In this document: positions 25,446 through 34,887 of the stretch, one piece after another
How the letters are laid out: the number at the start of each line of letters is the position of its first letter
Position numbering within the stretch: position 1 is the stretch's first letter
NCBI GenBank assembly: GCA_044227325.1
Contig: JBGAFI010000004.1
Coordinates: forward strand, 124,001-188,000
Reading direction: 5' to 3'
DNA: 64,000 nt
Source of the DNA: PFJX01 sp044227325
Lineage (GTDB): Bacteria; Pseudomonadota; Gammaproteobacteria; Burkholderiales; Thiobacillaceae
Made by a program: the position numbers and the translations under genes
The notes under the pieces: generated by a model
Databases searched by the model: none
What the model was told of the DNA's origin: nothing
Seen by the model: the letters and a program-made list of their open reading frames with translations, nothing else

Positions 25446-26097
25446 CCTGGCCGCCTGGGGCGCGCCCCCGGGCCTGCCGGACGAGGGAGCGATCCAGGCC
25501 GAGATGGCTCGCCAGAAGGCACGCGGCGAGCTGCTCATGCGCCGGGTCGAGGAGAGCTTCCACGCCGATCCGGGCCGGCTGATGCAGTCCATGCCCCGGG
25601 TGCCCAAGCCCGGAGCCAGTCCTGGCACAGGCGCCGATCCCCTGGCGGTGGCGCAACGCTACCGGCAAACGCGGCCGGTCGTGGGCAGCGCCGGTCCGGA
25701 CCTGCTGGTCTTCGCCTCCTTCGCCATGCCCCGGGCCAGCCTGGAGCGTCTGGCGGCGGATGCTGCCCGGACGGGCGCGGTGCTGGTCTTCCGGGGGCCG
25801 AAGGAAAGGTCGCTCAGGAAAACCTTGCATGCCTTCGAACCCCTGGCCAGACAGGGAGCATCGGCCATCCTCCACCCGGAAGCCTTCACCCGCCACAGGA
25901 TCGAAGCAGTGCCGGTGTATGTGCTGGGCAGCGCGGGAGGATGCCAAGCCGACCCGGACGACTCCGCCTGCCAGGACGTATTGCGCGTCAGCGGGGACGC
26001 GAGCCTGGATTTCATCCTGGAACGCATGGCACGGGCAGACCATCCCCTGGCGGGGGCGGCGGAGGCACGTCTGGCTCGGTTGAGGGGGAAGCTATGA
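25408..26097 (+). CDS. trbC: Pilus assembly protein TrbC
   Basis: A 229-aa exported protein beginning at a GTG inside the last 38 bases of traU. Signal peptide (CSLLSAWLLSLAAWGAP), then the conserved LLVFASFAMPRASLERL and GAVLVFRG block with a thioredoxin-like pattern. F TrbC is about 212 aa. It interacts with TraW; some MPF-F systems fuse the two. Confidence 0.9.
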   Translation: MRRCSLLSAWLLSLAAWGAPPGLPDEGAIQAEMARQKARGELLMRRVEESFHADPGRLMQSMPRVPKPGASPGTGADPLAVAQRYRQTRPVVGSAGPDLLVFASFAMPRASLERLAADAARTGAVLVFRGPKERSLRKTLHAFEPLARQGASAILHPEAFTRHRIEAVPVYVLGSAGGCQADPDDSACQDVLRVSGDASLDFILERMARADHPLAGAAEARLARLRGKL

Positions 26098-27161
26098 GGA
26101 TTGGTTTGCGCGCCGGATTTCTCCTCTGGGGCCTGCTGCTCACCTTCCGCCAGGCCTGGGCGGACATGACTCCCGCCCAGGCCTTCGAGTCCGGCAAGAC
26201 CTTCGGCCAATCGCCCCAGGGTGCAGCCGCGGTGAAGGAGGCCATCAGCGGCGCGAACGCCTCCGCCCAGGTCCCCCACCACGACACGAGCCACACCCAT
26301 TCCATGTTGTACGAGGGCGGCAACGGTGATCCGCGCTCCCCCGGCGGCAACCGTGTGACCGAGTGCGCCACAGCCCACTACGCCGATGCCCGGCAGCAGG
26401 CGGAATGCGATGCCATCAACGACCTGGCCAACAACCGGGCGGCCCGCCCACCCCTGGCCATCGTCCCCGCCGATCCCATTCTGGTGAAAGGGACGGCGGT
26501 GAAGTCGGACCCCACCGCCGTGGCCGGGGCCTTTGGCGGCGCCTACGGGGAATGCAAGACCACCACCATTACCCGGCCCGCCACCTACGAGGAAGAGGTG
26601 TGCAACGAATTCAAGACTCTGGGTGAGGAGGTCTGCCAAAAAACGCTGACGGTGATCGTCACGGTCAATGAAACCTGCACGCCCGGAACCTGGTACGCGG
26701 TGGGTTCCGGGCTGCTCACTCTGATCGACGCCTACTGCGAACCGGATCGATCAGATGGCCAGCTCCAACTGCGTTTCACGCCCGATGGACTGCATGGGGT
26801 ATGTCAGTACGGCTATGTCACCCTACCCAAGGCGCCGTTCCAGATCGAGGCTGGCCAGGATTTCTGGCTCGATTACGTCTGCGATGAGTTTTACTGTCCG
26901 GGTTATGTCAGGCACAACCTGCTGACAACAGCCATCAACCATTGGAAGGGCGCGTGCACCGTACCCATCGATATTGGTTTCGCGGTCGGCACCCAGGGCT
27001 GTTCGGGCAATACCTGTACCTACAACTTCGAATATCAGGACTACCGCTGGGGCCATCATTGGGAACTGCCCACCAATGCCTTCCCGGAGGCGAAGCGCCT
27101 GGTCTTGGAAACCGATCACTGGGACGACCAGTGCGCCCGGCTCGAGGGGCGGACGCAGTGA
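26094..27161 (+). CDS. traN: TraN-like mating-pair stabilisation protein, N-terminal part
   Basis: A 355-aa exported protein: signal peptide (FLLWGLLLTFRQAWA), PAQAFESGKTFGQSPQGAAA, then Cys-rich segments (EEEVCNEFKTLGEEVCQ, NETCTPGTWYAVGSG). Content and position before the second traN-like gene suggest it is the N-terminal half of an outer-membrane adhesin that stabilises mating pairs. F and SXT have one long traN; here the frame stops at 27161 and the next gene begins with its own signal peptide. Not a simple frameshift, because both halves carry export signals. Confidence 0.75.
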   Translation: MRIGLRAGFLLWGLLLTFRQAWADMTPAQAFESGKTFGQSPQGAAAVKEAISGANASAQVPHHDTSHTHSMLYEGGNGDPRSPGGNRVTECATAHYADARQQAECDAINDLANNRAARPPLAIVPADPILVKGTAVKSDPTAVAGAFGGAYGECKTTTITRPATYEEEVCNEFKTLGEEVCQKTLTVIVTVNETCTPGTWYAVGSGLLTLIDAYCEPDRSDGQLQLRFTPDGLHGVCQYGYVTLPKAPFQIEAGQDFWLDYVCDEFYCPGYVRHNLLTTAINHWKGACTVPIDIGFAVGTQGCSGNTCTYNFEYQDYRWGHHWELPTNAFPEAKRLVLETDHWDDQCARLEGRTQ

Positions 27162-28417
27162 TACGAATCTTGTTCCATTTCCTGCTTGCAACAGCGTGTA
27201 TGGCACATAGCGCGTCCTGGGCTGCCGAGTGCGAGAAACTCGCCGAATTCTGCGTAGACGGCCCCGCCAGTAAAACCATCTCTGGCTCCCCGGTCTATCG
27301 GGATTGCTGGAAGTACGAGGCCCGTTACACCTGTCTGGCCGGTAGCCTGGACACCCACGAGTGCGATGAACTCAGGCAGCGGGGCTGTGGCCAGATCTCC
27401 TCCACCTGCGTGGAGACCTCGGACACCGGCTGCTCCTACTACGAGAACCGCTTCCAGTGCGTGGTGACTCCCGCCGAGACAGCGACCGTGGCCGATTGCG
27501 GCACCCAGACCTTCTGCCTGGATGGCAACTGTTTCGATGCGGGCCATACCAACGATGCCGACTTCGCCCAGGTGGTGACCGCCATGGAGGCCCTGCGCGA
27601 AGCTGGGATGTACCTCGACGAGGACGCCCTCACCCTGTTCAACGGCCGCGCCGGGAAGTGTTCCCACAAGCTGTTCGGCCTGGTGAACTGCTGCAAAGCC
27701 AAATCCGGTGGCGCCCCCACCAACGCCCAGGCCTTCAAGGTGGTGACCGAGGCCGCCGGCATGGGCTACGACTACGCCCGCTCCACCTACATGTACGACG
27801 CCTTGTTCAACAGCGACGCGGCGGACTGGGTGATGAAGGGGCTCTATGGCGCCGACGCGGGCCTGTCGACCAATCCCAGTTTCAGTTACTACGGCTTCAC
27901 CGGCACCTTCAACGCCGCTTCCCTGTCTTCCTCGGCGATCACCCTGCTCGACACTGGTGACTTCGTGGTGGCCTTCGACCCGGTGAGTTTCGCCGTGGGC
28001 ATCGCCATCCAGTTCGTCCTGGATGCCCTGCTGTCCTGCGATGAGTCCGACCAGATGGTGGCCATGCGCAAGAGCAACCGGTTGTGCCACTACCTGGGCA
28101 GTTATTGCTCCAGCAAATTCCTGGGTGCCTGCGTGACCAAGAAGGAAAGCTACTGCTGCTTCAATTCCCGGCTGGCCAAGATCATCAATGAACAGGGCCG
28201 CAGCCAGATCGACAAGAGCTGGGGTGGCGCCAAGTCACCCGATTGCTCGGGCTTCACCCCGGAGCAGTTGCAGTCGCTGGATTTCGGCCAGATGGACCTG
28301 ACCGAGTTCTATGCCGAGATCCAGGCCACGTCCCTGGATACCTCGGCCATCAGTATCGCGATCCAGAACCGGATCGTCAGCGATCCCACCCGGGGTTACT
28401 ACCCGGCCAATCCATGA
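27158..28417 (+). CDS. traN: TraN mating-pair stabilisation protein, C-terminal part
   Basis: A 419-aa protein starting with GTG in the stop of the previous gene. Signal peptide (ILFHFLLATACMAHSASWA), then the typical TraN Cys-rich block (ISGSPVYRDCWKYEARYTC, CDELRQRGCGQ) and the conserved C-terminus (CCFNSRLAKIINEQGRSQI, DCSGFTPEQLQSLDF). About 25 Cys indicate many disulfides and an outer-membrane location. Recipient recognition may be set by the upstream half. Confidence 0.88.
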   Translation: MIRILFHFLLATACMAHSASWAAECEKLAEFCVDGPASKTISGSPVYRDCWKYEARYTCLAGSLDTHECDELRQRGCGQISSTCVETSDTGCSYYENRFQCVVTPAETATVADCGTQTFCLDGNCFDAGHTNDADFAQVVTAMEALREAGMYLDEDALTLFNGRAGKCSHKLFGLVNCCKAKSGGAPTNAQAFKVVTEAAGMGYDYARSTYMYDALFNSDAADWVMKGLYGADAGLSTNPSFSYYGFTGTFNAASLSSSAITLLDTGDFVVAFDPVSFAVGIAIQFVLDALLSCDESDQMVAMRKSNRLCHYLGSYCSSKFLGACVTKKESYCCFNSRLAKIINEQGRSQIDKSWGGAKSPDCSGFTPEQLQSLDFGQMDLTEFYAEIQATSLDTSAISIAIQNRIVSDPTRGYYPANP

Positions 28418-28803
28418 AGCGGGCCGTCTTCATCCTGTTCCTGCTCTGGCCGGCATGGGCCGCCTCCCAGGGCATAAAGCTGACGGGCGAACTGGCCCCG
28501 CTCCTGGAGCGGGCGCGAATCGAGGGCCAGGCCTCGACGGTTCTGGCAGGCGAAGTGGCCGCGCGAATGCGGGAGCAGGGAATCGAACAGCCAGTGCGTG
28601 TGTCAGTGCACCGGCTCCAACGGCTGAAGGATCCGGGTTGCGCCCGGCTGAAGGTGAGCTTCGACCAGCGCCAGGTGATCCCGCCCCATGAATCCACCCC
28701 CAGGGATCGGCATGCGGAGTTCGCCCTCAACTGGTGTGAGGGAGGACGGCCGCCCGCCTCCAGCAATGGCGCCCAGCCGGCGGATCCGGAGGCTCGGCCA
28801 TGA
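28414..28803 (+). CDS. Small exported protein in tra operon
   Basis: A 129-aa protein with a clear signal peptide (KRAVFILFLLWPAWAASQG) and a short mature domain (ELAPLLERARIEGQASTVLA, then CARLKVSFDQRQVIPPHE and NWCEGGRPP). Two Cys could pair. Its ATG overlaps the traN stop and its TGA overlaps the traF start. I do not recognise the family; position suggests a periplasmic helper for pilus or mating-pair formation. Confidence 0.75.
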   Translation: MKRAVFILFLLWPAWAASQGIKLTGELAPLLERARIEGQASTVLAGEVAARMREQGIEQPVRVSVHRLQRLKDPGCARLKVSFDQRQVIPPHESTPRDRHAEFALNWCEGGRPPASSNGAQPADPEARP

Positions 28804-29618
28804 CCGCTGCCGGGATTCGATGGGGTCTTGTGGGGCTGCTGGGGATGTTGGCCATGGGCGCCCTGGCGGATGAAGGGGGCCTTACCACCCCCTGGTGGGA
28901 AAGCTCTATCTGGGGCGATCCCGAGCGCGCCTACCAATGGTATCCCCCGAACCCACCACCCCCACCGGAGAGCAAACCGGCAACAGCCAAACCCAAGCCG
29001 CGCGATATCCGGGCGCTGAAGAACGTCCGGGCGATCCGTGAAGAACTAGACCGGATCAAGGACGTGGCAGTGATGACCCCCACGCCCGAGAACGTGCGGC
29101 GTTTTCTGGACGCCCAGCAGTTCGTCATGGAGAAGGGGGCCGTGTTCGCCGACGTGGCCCGACGGGTGGTCTGGGCCAGCCCCGAGCTCGATTACAGCCT
29201 GCGCCGGCCCACCCACAACGCCGCCATCCAGACCTGGAAGGCGCAACGTCAGACCGACGAGGGGGCGGCTGTGGCGGAGGCCATGCGCAGCCATGGGCTC
29301 TACTTCTTCCTGCGTGGCGATTGCCCTTACTGCCACCAGCTGGCGCCGGTGCTCAAGTACCTGGAATCGGCCTACGGGGTGGAGGTCTTCCCGGTAAGCC
29401 TGGATGGGGGCGGGCTGCCAGGTTACCCCGCGCCCCGGCCGGATAACGGCATCGCCCGGCTGCTTGGGGTTTCCACCGTGCCCGCTCTGTATCTGATGCC
29501 CCGCGATGCCACCACCGGCAACGTACCCATCCCTCTGGGCCAGGGAATGCTCTCGGCGGACGAGATCGTCCAGCGCATCCATGTGCTGACCCGGACCCGT
29601 CCGGGGGACAGTTTTTGA
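28800..29618 (+). CDS. traF: Pilus assembly protein TraF (thioredoxin-like)
   Basis: A 272-aa periplasmic protein: signal peptide, TPWWESSIWGDPERAYQWY typical of TraF N-termini, and a C-terminal thioredoxin fold with YFFLRGDCPYCHQLAPVL (CPYC at about 174) and VSTVPALYLM. F TraF lacks the active CxxC; this one keeps it, as in many ICE-encoded relatives, so it may act as an oxidoreductase along with the DsbC-like protein. Confidence 0.92.
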   Translation: MTAAGIRWGLVGLLGMLAMGALADEGGLTTPWWESSIWGDPERAYQWYPPNPPPPPESKPATAKPKPRDIRALKNVRAIREELDRIKDVAVMTPTPENVRRFLDAQQFVMEKGAVFADVARRVVWASPELDYSLRRPTHNAAIQTWKAQRQTDEGAAVAEAMRSHGLYFFLRGDCPYCHQLAPVLKYLESAYGVEVFPVSLDGGGLPGYPAPRPDNGIARLLGVSTVPALYLMPRDATTGNVPIPLGQGMLSADEIVQRIHVLTRTRPGDSF

Positions 29619-29628
29619 GGAATACGCC

Positions 29629-31080
29629 ATGACCCGTCCATCCATCCCACGACTGAACCGGCTCACCGTCGCCGGCCTGCTGACCCTGGGGTTGGTCGCC
29701 CCCGCCGCCACAGGCGGCGGCCTGGAGGACTTCTACGACTCGGTCTCCGCGTACAACAACGTCACCGGTCCGGCGGCCTACGAGGGCCAGACCATGAACC
29801 TCTACACCGGCGGCAGCCTGTTCCTGCGCACGCCCAGCCGGAACTATCAACTGCTCTCGGCGGCGGCCCCATCGCTCCGCGGCGGCTGCGGCGGCATCGA
29901 CGCCTTCGCCGGGGCCTTCTCCTTCATCAACGTGGACCAGTTCGTGGCCATGCTGCGCAACATCGGCCAGAACGCCCTGGGGCTGTTCTTCATGACCGCG
30001 CTGCAGTCCATGGCCCCGGACATCATGGAGGCCATCAAGTACCTCAACAAGATCGCCCAGGACGTCAATGCCATGGGCATCAACTCCTGCGAGGCGGCCA
30101 AGGGCCTGATGGCGGCCAGCGGTGTGGAGAAGTGGATGGAGGCCAACAAGGTGAACACCGGTCTGGGCGCAGCCGCCGCCGGCCTCTATGACGACTGGTC
30201 CCAGGTGCGCACCAAGATGTTCGGGGACAGCGGCCAGGTGGCCGCCAAGGCCGATGCCTTGAAAGCCACCGATCAGGAGCTGGCCTTGAAGTACATCGAG
30301 GGCAACCTGGTCTGGAAGGCTCTCAGCCGGGGTAGCCTACCCGGCTACCTCAGCGAAAAGGAGCGGCGCATGGTCATGTCCGCCCTCGGCGCGGTGGTGG
30401 TGAGGAAGCATGACGATGGCACCCCGGACCCGGGGTTCTACGAGCCGGTGATCAGTTTCAAGCGCCTGCTGGGCAACGTGGACGGCAGCGATGCCAACGC
30501 CAAGCCCCAAATCTTCACGTGCAATGATGGCACTGGTGCTGACGAGTGCACGGTGCTGGGCACCGAGGCCTTCGAGAGCGAGCCATTCTCCAAGCTGGCC
30601 TATGACCACATGCTCGCCATCTACGAGAAGATCCGCGACCGGGGCCCGGCCCTGAATGCCGGCGAGATCGACTTCATCAACGCCACCAGCGTGCCGGTAT
30701 ACAAGATCCTGGCCAGCGCGGCTTCCCTGCCCACGGAATCCGTGGCCCACGAGCAGATCGTCAAGAACGCCGACGTGATCGGCGCGGAGCTGGCTGCCAC
30801 CTTCATGCTCAAGGCCCTGGACGAGGTGGAGAAGGCCCTGGAGACCCGCTCCAAGGTGGCCACCGAGGCCGAGGCCAGGGAGCTGCGCATCCTCATCGAC
30901 AAAGCCCGGGACTGGCGCCGCAACGTCTACAGCGAGAAGGCCGTGCTCACCGCCAAGGCCGCCGGCATCTACAACCTGATGGCGGAGATCCAGTTCCTGG
31001 AGAAATCCCTGTTCGGCAACCTCTCGGACAGCGTGGCCGCCAACCTGCGCTTCGCCCACGCCCTGCGCAAGATGAAGTAA
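29629..31080 (+). CDS. traH: Pilus assembly protein TraH
   Basis: A 483-aa exported protein: signal peptide (LTVAGLLTLGLVAPAATGG), LEDFYDSVSAYNNVTGPAAY, RGGCGGIDAFAGAFSFINVD and INSCEAAKGLMA, all standard TraH blocks, and a coiled-coil C-terminus. Works with TraF and TraG in F-type pilus extension and mating-pair stabilisation. F TraH is about 458 aa. GAGGAA precedes the ATG. Confidence 0.95.
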   Translation: MTRPSIPRLNRLTVAGLLTLGLVAPAATGGGLEDFYDSVSAYNNVTGPAAYEGQTMNLYTGGSLFLRTPSRNYQLLSAAAPSLRGGCGGIDAFAGAFSFINVDQFVAMLRNIGQNALGLFFMTALQSMAPDIMEAIKYLNKIAQDVNAMGINSCEAAKGLMAASGVEKWMEANKVNTGLGAAAAGLYDDWSQVRTKMFGDSGQVAAKADALKATDQELALKYIEGNLVWKALSRGSLPGYLSEKERRMVMSALGAVVVRKHDDGTPDPGFYEPVISFKRLLGNVDGSDANAKPQIFTCNDGTGADECTVLGTEAFESEPFSKLAYDHMLAIYEKIRDRGPALNAGEIDFINATSVPVYKILASAASLPTESVAHEQIVKNADVIGAELAATFMLKALDEVEKALETRSKVATEAEARELRILIDKARDWRRNVYSEKAVLTAKAAGIYNLMAEIQFLEKSLFGNLSDSVAANLRFAHALRKMK

Positions 31081-31089
31081 GGCCCCGAG

Positions 31090-34000
31090 ATGTGGGAGGT
31101 CTATGCCTACTGGAACGCCGAGCAGCTGGAGGCCATCTTCAACGGCGTGGCCGCCATCTCCGGAGCCGGCGCCTACGCAACACTCACCTTCACCCTGGTC
31201 CTGCTGGGCTTCATCGTGGTCATGGGCACGGCCGTGGCCCGGTTGCGGGCCGAGGAACCCATGGTGTGGATCTTCTTCCTCACCTTCTTCTACGGCGTGC
31301 TATTCCTGCCCAAGGATGAAGTGGTCATCGTGGACCGCACCGCCGTGGCCGGCGCGCCACGGGTGGTGGCCAACGTGCCCCTGGGCCTGGCCTTCTTCGC
31401 CCATGCCACCAGCAAGGTAGGAGACTGGCTCACCCGCAGTTTCGAGACGGTGTTCGCCCTGCCCCAGGAGGTGCGCTTCACCGGCAATGGCATGCTGTTT
31501 GGCAGCCGCATCATTCGGGGCGCCATGGCCTCCCACCTGCTGGACGTGGGCTTCAACAACGACCTCATGGAGTACGTGAAGACCTGCGTGGCGCCCGATC
31601 TGCTCACCGGTTACAAGAGCCTGGAAACCTTCATGAAGAGCGAGGACATCTGGGGCGACATGGGCGACACCAACCCCGCCCGGGCGGTGTGGATCGATGG
31701 CGGTACCCTGACCTGTCCGGACGGCTACACAAACCTCAACACCCGACTGCCCGCCGCCTTGCAGGCCGCCCACCTGAACATGGCCCGGTTGATCAACCCC
31801 GAGGCGGCCACTACCGCCGCACCGGGTGTCTTGAACGGGCTGCTGGCGGCCCAGATCCCTGCGGCGGCGGACGTACTCATGCGGGTGGCCACCGCCAACT
31901 CCGTGGACTTCGTGCGCCAGGCCATCATGGTCAACTTCTGGCGCGACGCTCCCGGGTCCCTGGCGGCGGCGGTGGAGAACACCTCCGCAGCCCAGGTGGC
32001 CATCGCCCAGAGTCAGGCCCAGGCCTCAGCCAATTCGGCCTACTTGACTATGGCGGCGGTGGCGGAAGGGGCGCTGCCCAAGATCCGCAACGTGGTGCAG
32101 ATCATCATCATCGCCATCTTCCCCATCGTGCTGATCCTGGTGCTCATGGCCGGCCACAAGGGCGGCATCGTGCTCAAGTCCTACGTCATGGCCATGGTGT
32201 GGATCGAGCTGTGGCCGGTGCTGTACGCAGTCACCTCCTACGTCGCCCACCTAGCCGCCGCACCTGGGGTGTCGGCGGGTCTCATCGGCGGACTGGCCGG
32301 GGTGCCGGCGGGGCCGGGGCTGAGCCTGCTCAACAGCATCAACATCGAGGACACCCTGCTCCGGGACGAGGCGGTGGCCGGGATGTTCTCCCTCCTCATC
32401 CCGGTGATGGCCTACGCCATCCTCAAGGGTGGCGAGGTGGCCATGTCGGGCCTGGCCAGCCAGCTCATGGCCCCGGCCACCAGCGCGGCCCAGAAGGCGG
32501 GTGGCGAGGCGGGACTGGGTAATCTCGGCATGGGCAACGTGCGCTACGACACCTTCGCGGCGCGCACCACCACTGCCAACAGCTGGAGCACCCGGCCGAG
32601 CATCGACAGTGGGGCTGAGGGGGGGTACCGGCATACGGACTCCAGTCTGCGCGAAACCACCAAGGCCACCGGTTCCGTTCGGCAGGACGCGGATACGATC
32701 GCCGCCGGCATGCCGGTGGTCCAGGCCACCCCTTCCAGCCTGGGCGGGGTGCTGTCCGCCAGCGCCGGCACCGGCGCTGCGAACGCCAGGCGCAGCGAAC
32801 ACGGAGCCACGGCCGGGCAGGTGTACGGAGGCAGTATCACGAAGGCTGACGGCAGCCACTACAGCGAGTCGGATAGCGCCCGCTTCATGCGCGAGCTGAC
32901 CCAGGCGGTGAATCGGGATTGGCAGACCCGGAGCGGGTATGGCCAGACCTGGGGGGCGGGCAGCCAAGGGCAGACCGGGGTGGAAATGAGGGCGGAGGAA
33001 CTGACCCGGCAGGCAGAAAGGGGACAGGTAACCAGCCGGGTGGGATTCGACGCCCAGGCCGGCACGGTGGGCAGCCAAAGTCAGACCCACAACCCCAACC
33101 TGCTACCCAAGCCCGGCGGCACCTTGCCAGCCCAGGGTGTGCCGGCTGGACTTCAACCCGAACCGGTCACATCGGTGGGCACCCGAGGCGCCTTCGGGCC
33201 AAGGGCAGGTGTCGGGATCGACGCGGCGGGCGTGGCGGAGCTGGCCTATACAGCGGCTACCGGGGCCAGCAACCGATACGGCCTCAATCGGGAGCAGGCG
33301 GCCGAGGTGCTGCGCCAGGCTTCCCGCTCGGTCTCGGCCCAGACGGGCGACCGTGGCGTGAAGTCTTCCGCCGAGGACTTCACTGCACGCCTGGACCGGG
33401 GCTTCACGGTGCAGGAGGCGCGCAGCATGGAGGCATCGTTGCGGGACGCGGCCTCGGAGTCGCGGGAACATTCCCTATCCGCCCAGGACCAGTCTCGCCA
33501 TGATCTGGACACCTGGGTGCAGGCCTATGCGGCCAGCCAGGGCATCAGCCCTGCCGTCCTGGCCGACATCCGCCAGACCGATCCCGCCCGCTTCCGCGCC
33601 CTGGTCAACGAGGCCCATACCGCCTGGACCGCAAGTGGGGAGGGTTCGGCCCACCTCACCCAGGACGGCGCCATCGGCGCTCCGCGTGCGCCGGATGAAG
33701 TCTTCGGTCAGGGGGTCGGGGATCGCAATCGGTTGCTGACCGAGGGGTGGTCCGAACTGGATACCCGGCACGCCGCCCATGGGCAATATGTGCGGGGACG
33801 GCAACCGGCATCGCCCGGATCCGCTCCTGATCTCAAACCCACCATTGCCCGGGTGAGCGCCGATGAACAGGCGGCCTTCAGGCAGTACCAGTCCAGCGAG
33901 GCGGGGCAGAAATACCAAGCCGGCGTCGCCATTCTGGCCAGCCAGGCGGTGAAGGATGAACACGGCCCCCTGGCGCCGTTGCGAACCGCCCTGGGTATCC

Positions 34001-34173
34001 TGGCCCCCAAGAGCCCGGAGGAAGTGATGGAGCGCATCCATCATCTGTCGGCCGCCGATCCCACTGTCCGCGCCCAGATCGAGCACCTGGGGGCCACACA
34101 GCAACCCAGCGCGCGTCAGATCAAGGGTGTGGCCGAATATATCGAGGCCCGGGCGGCAGCCACGGAACGGTAA
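31090..34173 (+). CDS. traG: TraG mating-pair stabilisation and entry-exclusion target protein
   Basis: A 1027-aa inner-membrane protein. The N-terminus (MWEVYAYWNAEQLEAIFNGV) and helices at about 20-50 and 60-80, then around 335-360 (IIIIAIFPIVLILVLMAGHK) and 430-455, are typical of TraG_N. From about 480 the protein is soluble, rich in Gln, Ser and Ala, with long helices, forming the C-terminal part that in SXT/R391 decides entry exclusion. Last gene of the rightward tra operon. Confidence 0.94.
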   Translation: MWEVYAYWNAEQLEAIFNGVAAISGAGAYATLTFTLVLLGFIVVMGTAVARLRAEEPMVWIFFLTFFYGVLFLPKDEVVIVDRTAVAGAPRVVANVPLGLAFFAHATSKVGDWLTRSFETVFALPQEVRFTGNGMLFGSRIIRGAMASHLLDVGFNNDLMEYVKTCVAPDLLTGYKSLETFMKSEDIWGDMGDTNPARAVWIDGGTLTCPDGYTNLNTRLPAALQAAHLNMARLINPEAATTAAPGVLNGLLAAQIPAAADVLMRVATANSVDFVRQAIMVNFWRDAPGSLAAAVENTSAAQVAIAQSQAQASANSAYLTMAAVAEGALPKIRNVVQIIIIAIFPIVLILVLMAGHKGGIVLKSYVMAMVWIELWPVLYAVTSYVAHLAAAPGVSAGLIGGLAGVPAGPGLSLLNSINIEDTLLRDEAVAGMFSLLIPVMAYAILKGGEVAMSGLASQLMAPATSAAQKAGGEAGLGNLGMGNVRYDTFAARTTTANSWSTRPSIDSGAEGGYRHTDSSLRETTKATGSVRQDADTIAAGMPVVQATPSSLGGVLSASAGTGAANARRSEHGATAGQVYGGSITKADGSHYSESDSARFMRELTQAVNRDWQTRSGYGQTWGAGSQGQTGVEMRAEELTRQAERGQVTSRVGFDAQAGTVGSQSQTHNPNLLPKPGGTLPAQGVPAGLQPEPVTSVGTRGAFGPRAGVGIDAAGVAELAYTAATGASNRYGLNREQAAEVLRQASRSVSAQTGDRGVKSSAEDFTARLDRGFTVQEARSMEASLRDAASESREHSLSAQDQSRHDLDTWVQAYAASQGISPAVLADIRQTDPARFRALVNEAHTAWTASGEGSAHLTQDGAIGAPRAPDEVFGQGVGDRNRLLTEGWSELDTRHAAHGQYVRGRQPASPGSAPDLKPTIARVSADEQAAFRQYQSSEAGQKYQAGVAILASQAVKDEHGPLAPLRTALGILAPKSPEEVMERIHHLSAADPTVRAQIEHLGATQQPSARQIKGVAEYIEARAAATER

Positions 34174-34180
34174 TCACCCT

Positions 34181-34561
34181 TCAGTGGCCATGGCGCCAGG
34201 CGTTATTGACCGAGGTGGCATAGGTGGGATTCCAGTAGGGATCCTCCTCCCGGCCGGCTTCTTCATCCCGTCCAGCGGGCCACCCATCTGCCGATGCGAC
34301 GTCGTTTTGCGCCGCAGCGATATGGCCGGCCGCGCTCACCCCACCGACAGATCCCTTCCTGTAAGTATCGGGAAGGCGCCGGCGAACGAACCAGCCCAGG
34401 ACGAGACCTCCAGCCACGAGCCAGATCAGGGCCGTCCATACCGCGTCGGCAGTGCCATCGATATAACCGTGTGGGCCCAGGCCGTTCAGCACATAGAACG
34501 CCACCAGGGCGGTCCACATCAGAGCGACCAGATTGGCCACGGTGATCGGTTTGAAGGTCAT
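34181..34561 (-). CDS. Small two-helix membrane protein after traG
   Basis: A 126-aa protein. Two membrane helices (NLVALMWTALVAFYVLNGLG and ADAVWTALIWLVAGGLVLGW), then a polar tail. SD GAGGA precedes the ATG at 34561. Convergent with traG and 17 bases downstream of the next minus-strand gene. In SXT/R391 the exclusion protein Eex is an inner-membrane protein encoded next to traG, so this is a candidate exclusion protein by place and topology only. Confidence 0.65.
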   Translation of the reverse strand: MTFKPITVANLVALMWTALVAFYVLNGLGPHGYIDGTADAVWTALIWLVAGGLVLGWFVRRRLPDTYRKGSVGGVSAAGHIAAAQNDVASADGWPAGRDEEAGREEDPYWNPTYATSVNNAWRHGH

Positions 34562-34578
34562 GATCTCAATTCCTCGCA

Positions 34579-34869
34579 TTACTGTCGGGTGCGCTCGAAG
34601 ATGGCGACCCGTGCACCCGCACCCTCATCGCTGACCACTTGTATCAGCCTCCAGCCCTGTCCGTAGAACGTCTCCAGGGAATGCTGGCCATGCTTGCCGC
34701 AGTTCATCATGGTCTCGGTCAGCACGAGGGGCTTGTCCTTGGGCTGGCGCAGCATGTCTTGAAATGAGAGCTTGCAGACGGCGACCTCCATAGTTGAGTC
34801 ACTCGCGAAGGCAGTCACCGTCAAACCAATGCCGGTAGTAACCATCAGCAACGCCCAATGGCACTTCAT
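34579..34869 (-). CDS. Small exported protein, unknown function
   Basis: A 96-aa protein with a signal peptide (ALLMVTTGIGLTVTAFA) and a mature domain with two Cys (VCKLSFQDM, MMNCGKHGQ) ending in AIFERTRQ. Strong GGAGG before the ATG. Likely co-transcribed with the membrane protein at 34181. The pairing of a small exported protein and a small membrane protein suggests joint work at the envelope; function not recognised. Confidence 0.65.
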   Translation of the reverse strand: MKCHWALLMVTTGIGLTVTAFASDSTMEVAVCKLSFQDMLRQPKDKPLVLTETMMNCGKHGQHSLETFYGQGWRLIQVVSDEGAGARVAIFERTRQ

Positions 34870-34887
34870 TGTCGCCTCCTGTTTTCG

